The notes below the pieces were generated by a model, which searched no databases, was not told where the DNA came from, and saw only the letters and a program-made list of their open reading frames with translations. Both the position numbers and the translations under genes were made by a program. Shown one piece after another: positions 59,437-64,000 of a DNA stretch of 64,000 nucleotides (positions are counted from its first letter, which is position 1; each line of letters starts with the position of its first letter). This stretch comes from Ganoderma boninense (lineage: Eukaryota; Basidiomycota; Agaricomycetes; Polyporales; Polyporaceae). The stretch is taken from assembly GCA_002900995.3 (NCBI GenBank), contig CM035304.1, positions 5,224,134-5,288,133 of the forward strand, written 5' to 3'.

Positions 59437-61569
59437 TCAACCTGCCGCCGAAGAGCCCAAGGAGCCGACAGTTCCGCCGGACTTCCTCTCGCCACGACGC
59501 GAATGCCACCATCCCTTCACCTTGTCGTCCATCTTCCTCCCGAACGTCGTCCAAGACTGCTCACTGGCCTGCTCTCCACGCCCGTCTCGACCAGCATTCG
59601 AAGAGCGGTCATCCCTCCCCGCGCCCCTCTCAGACGTCCCATCCCCGCTGGAACCCAACAGCGTCTGCTCATCCTGCTCAGACCCGGACGCTCTTGCGCG
59701 GTCTTGAATGCGGAGCACGGGCAGGCCCGGGCTCTTGTACGACGCGCATGCTCCCAGCTCTACGCGGAGGTAGAACGGCGTCCTCTCAGGATTCGGCTTC
59801 ACGTCGACCTCAAAGCCGACTTGCACCGTCAGTGTTCCCCCGCCCACGGCCTGCATGTTGATCGGCTCGAAGCCGTCCTTGTGGATGAGGTACCTGGTCT
59901 TGCGAGGCACCTGCAGCGCCGGGTCGGGGGGCAGCTCGGGAGCGACGCGCGACCGCCACACCATGAGGAGGCACTCGTGCGGGGTGAACTGGAGTTCGAG
60001 GCAGAGCGTCGACGCGTCGCGCGTCAGCGCGAACTGGTGGTTGTCCGGCTTCTCCGTAGTCGGCCCGAAGTGCTCGACGTGGTATCCCTCCGCCTCCAGC
60101 ACGGCGCACGTCCACGGCGACAGAACGATGTCGGGGCACTCCGCTGGAACGTGAGGGACGCCTCGCGAGAGCGCCCGGTTGGGGTGGGGAAGGTAGACCG
60201 TCCGCACCTCGAGGTGCTCACGGAGGCGGGCTATGTCGTCGGCGTGGAGGACGAAGAGATCGGTACGCTCTTCTGCGGTGGGCTTCCTGCACACACCCAT
60301 ACCCTTCAGGACCTCTGCGCCCGCCCTGGATGTGTCGAGGTAACACAGGCGCGCCAGCATATGCTCCTCGTGGTGAGAGTCGAGTCGGCATCCAAGGACC
60401 ACCAAAAACCACTGTTTAGCATCGACGTCGGAGGCGTCGATGGAGCGGAAGCGTTCGTATGAAATGCACTTGGCGATGGGAAACATGGGGAAGTGTGTGC
60501 GCATTCCATACGGAGCCTCAGTGTAGTCGGGAAGAGGATGGTCGGTTTCTGAGAGCCTGAGGAACTGTGTGCAAAAATCATGGAGTAGGGGAGATACAGC
60601 CCCTGTGCGGAAGAAGCCATGAGCAGAACCTGCGAAGGCGACAGTGTATGTCCCCAGAAGTTCAAAGCGAGGCGGAGCGCTATTCACCGAGAGGATGGGC
60701 TGCTCAAAGAAGCGAAGAGTGTACGGATGCATAGTGTCCCAGACGAAGATGCTCTGGTCTGGGATCCGCTTCAGAATCTCCTCTTGCAGTCTACGGAAGG
60801 CCCGATCGCCCTCTCCGTAATAGAGGGTGGGCATGTTAATGTCGAATATTCCAAGCAAGCAGTATGCCTCGTCCTCCACACGGGTTGCCTGGCGTGTCGC
60901 CGCCCAGGACATTCTCCGAGCGACGCTGACCTCGTCCAGCGACTTCCTGTGCATCAAGACGCCGCTTTCGATCCCGGTGACAAGCTCGATGTCGGCTACG
61001 AGCGTGAGCTTCGTGCCGATAACCAGCCACTCCTTCGTGAGGAAAACGATGTGCCGCGGTGCGAGGAGTTCCTGAAGCGTCCATCCACGCGTGAACCAGC
61101 GACTCATGCGGAATGCAAGCTTCCACAGCTCGGGGTCCACATCCATCTCGACGTCGAAGAGGTAAGCATAGCATACGCTTGCATCCCGGTACCAGAGGTA
61201 CATGGAGTTGATCGCTTCGGAAAGCTCGGAGCTGCTTGTCTTGTCGATGCAACAAGAGTCGATCCACAGGTAGCGATAGCCATGGGAGCGTGCGGTCTCG
61301 CATGCTCTACGCACTTTTTCGGATAACGCGGGATCGCTCCAGATCGTATCCATGGGCGTCGAGCCTTGGCCTGGGGATGACGACTGAGAGTCTGGAAGAG
61401 GTTCCAGATGGAGACGGTGGCCGTCGGGACCATAGTTTTTCTGAATCGCTCTGATCTCTTGATAGGTCTGCTCGGCCCCGTTCCACGTATGGGAGAGGAT
61501 GGCATACTGGAGTTGACGCCAATTGGTGAAGTCCACGAAGCGTCCGGTATGCGTGTCGAGTAGTCGCAT
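59437..61569 (-). CDS. HET-domain protein 3
   Basis: This is a single exon of 710 residues from MRLLDTHTGRFVDFTNWRQL. HET landmarks: YAILSHTWNGAEQTYQEI, WIDSCCIDKTSSSELSEAIN (about 102-121), RGWTLQELLAPRHIVFL, SWAATRQATRVEDEAYCLLG and NMPTLYYGEGDRAFRRLQEE. The spacer between the first two motifs is about 50 residues shorter than in HET 1 and 2 and polar (SQSSSPGQGS), with no hydrophobic insert, so it is predicted soluble. The C terminus is Ser/Gly/Arg-rich (GDGTSERGAGRDDRSSNAGR) and probably disordered. Function is inferred only from the HET family. Confidence 0.86.
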   Translation of the reverse strand: MRLLDTHTGRFVDFTNWRQLQYAILSHTWNGAEQTYQEIRAIQKNYGPDGHRLHLEPLPDSQSSSPGQGSTPMDTIWSDPALSEKVRRACETARSHGYRYLWIDSCCIDKTSSSELSEAINSMYLWYRDASVCYAYLFDVEMDVDPELWKLAFRMSRWFTRGWTLQELLAPRHIVFLTKEWLVIGTKLTLVADIELVTGIESGVLMHRKSLDEVSVARRMSWAATRQATRVEDEAYCLLGIFDINMPTLYYGEGDRAFRRLQEEILKRIPDQSIFVWDTMHPYTLRFFEQPILSVNSAPPRFELLGTYTVAFAGSAHGFFRTGAVSPLLHDFCTQFLRLSETDHPLPDYTEAPYGMRTHFPMFPIAKCISYERFRSIDASDVDAKQWFLVVLGCRLDSHHEEHMLARLCYLDTSRAGAEVLKGMGVCRKPTAEERTDLFVLHADDIARLREHLEVRTVYLPHPNRALSRGVPHVPAECPDIVLSPWTCAVLEAEGYHVEHFGPTTEKPDNHQFALTRDASTLCLELQFTPHECLLMVWRSRVAPELPPDPALQVPRKTRYLIHKDGFEPINMQAVGGGTLTVQVGFEVDVKPNPERTPFYLRVELGACASYKSPGLPVLRIQDRARASGSEQDEQTLLGSSGDGTSERGAGRDDRSSNAGRDGRGEQASEQSWTTFGRKMDDKVKGWWHSRRGERKSGGTVGSLGSSAAG

Positions 61570-62700
61570 TCTGGAATGATCACCTCAGATCAACTGCATC
61601 GATGCACAACGAGGTAGCATAACGCCTACATAATCAAGCTGAGCCTTGAGGCCTGCAGCTGTCCGCCTTTGAAGGTCAGTCGTAGGAACAAAGTCCCTGA
61701 GGAGGCCGGTGACTCCGTGGCAGGTGCGCAACGGTCAAATGTGCAAGTGGTAGCAGCGAATGAAGACGGAAGGAACGTAGGTTATGAGTCTACCGCCATT
61801 CCCTGGCGGACCAGTTCAGCTGACGTTTCGTGTGAGCGGACTACGGTAACCCGACATGGCCGCCTGGGTGCACTCACATCCTGCGCAGCTGCTAATACAA
61901 ACGTCACTGCGGACGATGAAAGCATTTCATACAGGCGCTCGTGTTTCACCGGGTTCTACGATCCTATATAAAATGCGCAAACGTTGAGACCGATGGGTAT
62001 ATCCTTCTGTGACCCTCAGGCTAATGAGTACGCGTACATTCAGTGTCATTCGCGCGTCGTCCTAAGCCCTGAAACTCACGCATCAACGAATCAGATCAAA
62101 GTCACGGCGGTAGCTCAAATGAGAAGGGGACACGAAACTTACCTTGGAAGAACACAGAACCCTTATTATTGTACACACGAAATGTCATTCGTGAGTGTGG
62201 TTAGCTGAGGGCTGCGAGAGAGTAAGTAAAGCAGGCGGTCAGCCTGCGTGAGGCGGCCTTCCTCGTGGACGGCCACGTGTAGCCCGGAATCTCCCGGGAG
62301 AGCCCACGAGGAGCGCCTGGAGGCTGCTGACACACCTCTTGCTACTCCATCTCGCTGATTTTCTGAACGGCTTGCGACCTCGATTCCGTTTCCATGTCGA
62401 GAACGTCATCCTCCCCCAGCGGTACTCAAGAAGGTTCAATTTTTGAAATAAACACAGGCCCTAGCATTACGAGATACAGGCTGCACATGGCGCGAGCCTT
62501 TAAATACAAAATAAGTATCGTGCATCGAGCTCGCTCTATGTTCACAAAGTGTCTTGATCAGTCGGACTTATACTACATGGCCTTTTTTAAGTATGCGCCG
62601 GTAACGCAACCTGTTCTCGGAGTCGAGGTCAGTACATGAGACACACGCGTCGTTATCAGCCGTGCTGATGTACCTTGTAACTGTTGCCATCTGAAACAGG
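61570..62700. other. Intergenic, no gene recognised
   Basis: This is 1.1 kb between HET 3 (5' flank) and the UbiA gene (3' flank). No open frame with a domain was seen. Confidence 0.5.
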
Positions 62701-63839
62701 TCAAATAAACGCTTCATTGGCCCTGACGGTGAAGGGGATGACATGCAAGAAGCATAACCACACCTACACGGCACGCATGGGCCATCAGGCGTCAAACACG
62801 GCAGAAGGAGATCATGATAGAGACGTACGTTGTAGAGCAGGTACGACCTCTTATCTCCTTCCCGTGTCCGCTCGAACCAGAATCGCGTGCCGATGATCCC
62901 GCCCAGCACGATCGCCGCACTCGACACCATCGGGTCGGCGGTCTGATAGCAATATGCGAAGAACAGGGACCACAAAGGGACCAGGAGCGAAGTCACGGCA
63001 CGGCTCGCAGTGGGGAGGAGGATCGGGAGCGTCTGGCGATTGACGAGGATGTCGCCCTCGACGTCCTTGAAGTCCTGCGTCTGGATCGTCGTGAAGATCA
63101 CCACGGCGATCAGGAGTTGCGCGACCAGGGAATCCGACGCCCGTGAACAGCCAAGTACTGCGACGGTGGCGGGGACGGCAGGAGCATATGATGGGATGTA
63201 AGCATGATGCTCGCGGGGCTGAAGAAAGGTACGCACCTGTACACCCTGCGTTGCTGGCGCCGATGCTGAACGAAGCGTATCCGACAGCATTGAGCGCATT
63301 CCGGGTCAGCCAGTGAGAGCCGAGATTGGCCTCGTTATGCGCCCAGGTCGCAAATGATAGGGCGGCGCCGGCATGGAGCACGCCGATCTGTGCGGAGAAG
63401 GCAAGGCAGGCGGCAAGCAAGAGCCATCGCAGGCGGCGGGCGGCCTGTAGGGAGATGTTGCCGGCGGGGATGGGCCTCCATGGCTTGTTCTTGCAGTCCT
63501 CGTCGGGCTCGACGCTCTGATTGGAGACGCAGAACTGGAGGAGGTGCAGCCACACCCACGCTCCCCTGAGGGCCAGCAGGGAAGGATCGAGGCTTCCCGA
63601 CGCGAGCGTCCCGAAGGCCGTCTGTGGTGTGGGGACGAGGAAGACGTCAGTGTAAGTACGTGTCCGTGAGCTGTATAACGATGGTGTTGACGGCGGCGGC
63701 AGGGACTCACCGTCGGGATGAGGACGCCCATGACGTCCGACCTGGTGAAACCGTAGAGCGTAGAGATGACGCTTGAGAGCATCGTGCGATGTTGTAATTG
63801 GGTAATTGGTGGGGCACGGGGGCTGACTTCCGTGGACAT
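62701..63839 (-). CDS. UbiA-family prenyltransferase
   Basis: This is a membrane prenyltransferase of the UbiA superfamily, which transfers isoprenyl chains to aromatic or other acceptors. Exon 1 from ATG 63839 gives MSTEVSPRAPPITQLQHRTM and TLYGFTRSDVMGVLIPT; exon 2 begins TAFGTLASGSLDP. The first Asp-rich motif region is NQSVEPDEDCKNKPWRPIPA and the second is TQDFKDVEGDILVNRQTLPI, which bind Mg-diphosphate in the family. Multiple TM helices are visible (LRWLLLAACLAFSAQIGVL, LLVPLWSLFFAYCYQ, AAIVLGGIIGTRFW). The last exon reads VWLCFLHVIPFTVRANEAFI and stops at 62701-62703. No terpene cyclase, PKS or P450 is next to it in the window, so the pathway is unknown. A possible further 5' exon on the minus strand near the window end was not resolved. 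Confidence 0.8.
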
Positions 63840-64000
63840 ACGAGAAGTATAAGAGTAAGAGAGAAGCATGCCGCGGTACAGACCCTTGATCTATTGGCGT
63901 TCATGAAATGTCCGTGTCGGAAGCTAACCATAGCCACTCCAACAGCGCCAGGCCGATGCGGTTGAAGTTAAGTCCATCCAGACGTTGGCGAAGCTGTTTG
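63840..64000. other. Window end, possible upstream exon on the minus strand
   Basis: On the minus strand about 63921-63990 reads GLNFNRIGLALLEWLW before a GTTAGC donor-like site. This could be part of a UbiA 5' extension or a separate gene entering from the right. It is too short to decide. Confidence 0.25.

Noticed and set aside
59224..60462. A 412-codon plus frame opposite HET gene 3
   Set aside because: It is Arg/Val/Leu-rich antisense of a GC-rich single-exon HET gene; no domain.

Overview
This 64 kb window is nuclear DNA from a filamentous basidiomycete, most likely an Agaricomycete and possibly a polypore-type wood-decay fungus. The reasons are dense genes with many 50-70 bp GT-AG introns, expanded F-box/leucine-rich and HET-domain families, a small secreted protein cluster, and recognisable fungal genes (LCB1, CLN3/BTN1, VWA8, a UbiA prenyltransferase). 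No ribosomal RNA, confident tRNA, complete transposon or CRISPR array was seen. Many gene models below were assembled by hand from splice signals and paralogue comparison. Exon edges are good where stated exactly and approximate elsewhere.

Layout. 0-12.4 kb: a tandem array of minus-strand F-box/LRR-like genes (one cut by the window edge, two apparently intact, one pseudogene, one 3'-exon relic), interrupted by the first member (4.5-8.1 kb) of an unusual three-copy family. 12.9-19.4 kb: a housekeeping block with LCB1 (serine palmitoyltransferase subunit 1), a divergently transcribed coiled-coil protein, and a two-exon gene resembling Clp1 (clampless1), a mating/clamp-development regulator. 19.4-22.6 kb: gene-poor, with a compound inverted repeat. 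22.6-27.6 kb: three genes for small secreted two-cysteine alpha-helical proteins. 28.3-37.4 kb: a large VWA8-type AAA+/VWA ATPase gene with one very long intron, divergent from a CLN3/battenin gene. 38.2-40.5 kb: another F-box/LRR gene. 40.7-47.5 kb: two head-to-head members of the three-copy family. 47.7-61.6 kb: three HET-domain genes, a HET fragment and a pair of plus-strand F-box genes. 62.7-63.8 kb: a UbiA-type prenyltransferase.

The most interesting content is the three-copy family (4.5-8.1, 40.7-43.5 and 44.7-47.5 kb). Once spliced, all three show the landmarks of the pepsin (A1 aspartic peptidase) fold in order: a first D-T-x, an aligned flap segment, an F/Y/W-D-G-x-x-G-L-x-x-P motif, a second D-T/S-x, and a C-terminal L-x-P/A-Q-like strand. 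Five of the six catalytic triplets have lost the canonical glycine. The proteins have no evident signal peptide, and two carry nuclear-localisation-like KR clusters near the N terminus. The genes share two micro-exons of exactly 23 and 13 nt, and introns interrupt both active-site motifs at the same codon position. Together with the HET and F-box expansions, the window looks like fast-evolving self/non-self or regulatory gene territory around a few conserved genes; that functional link is inference.
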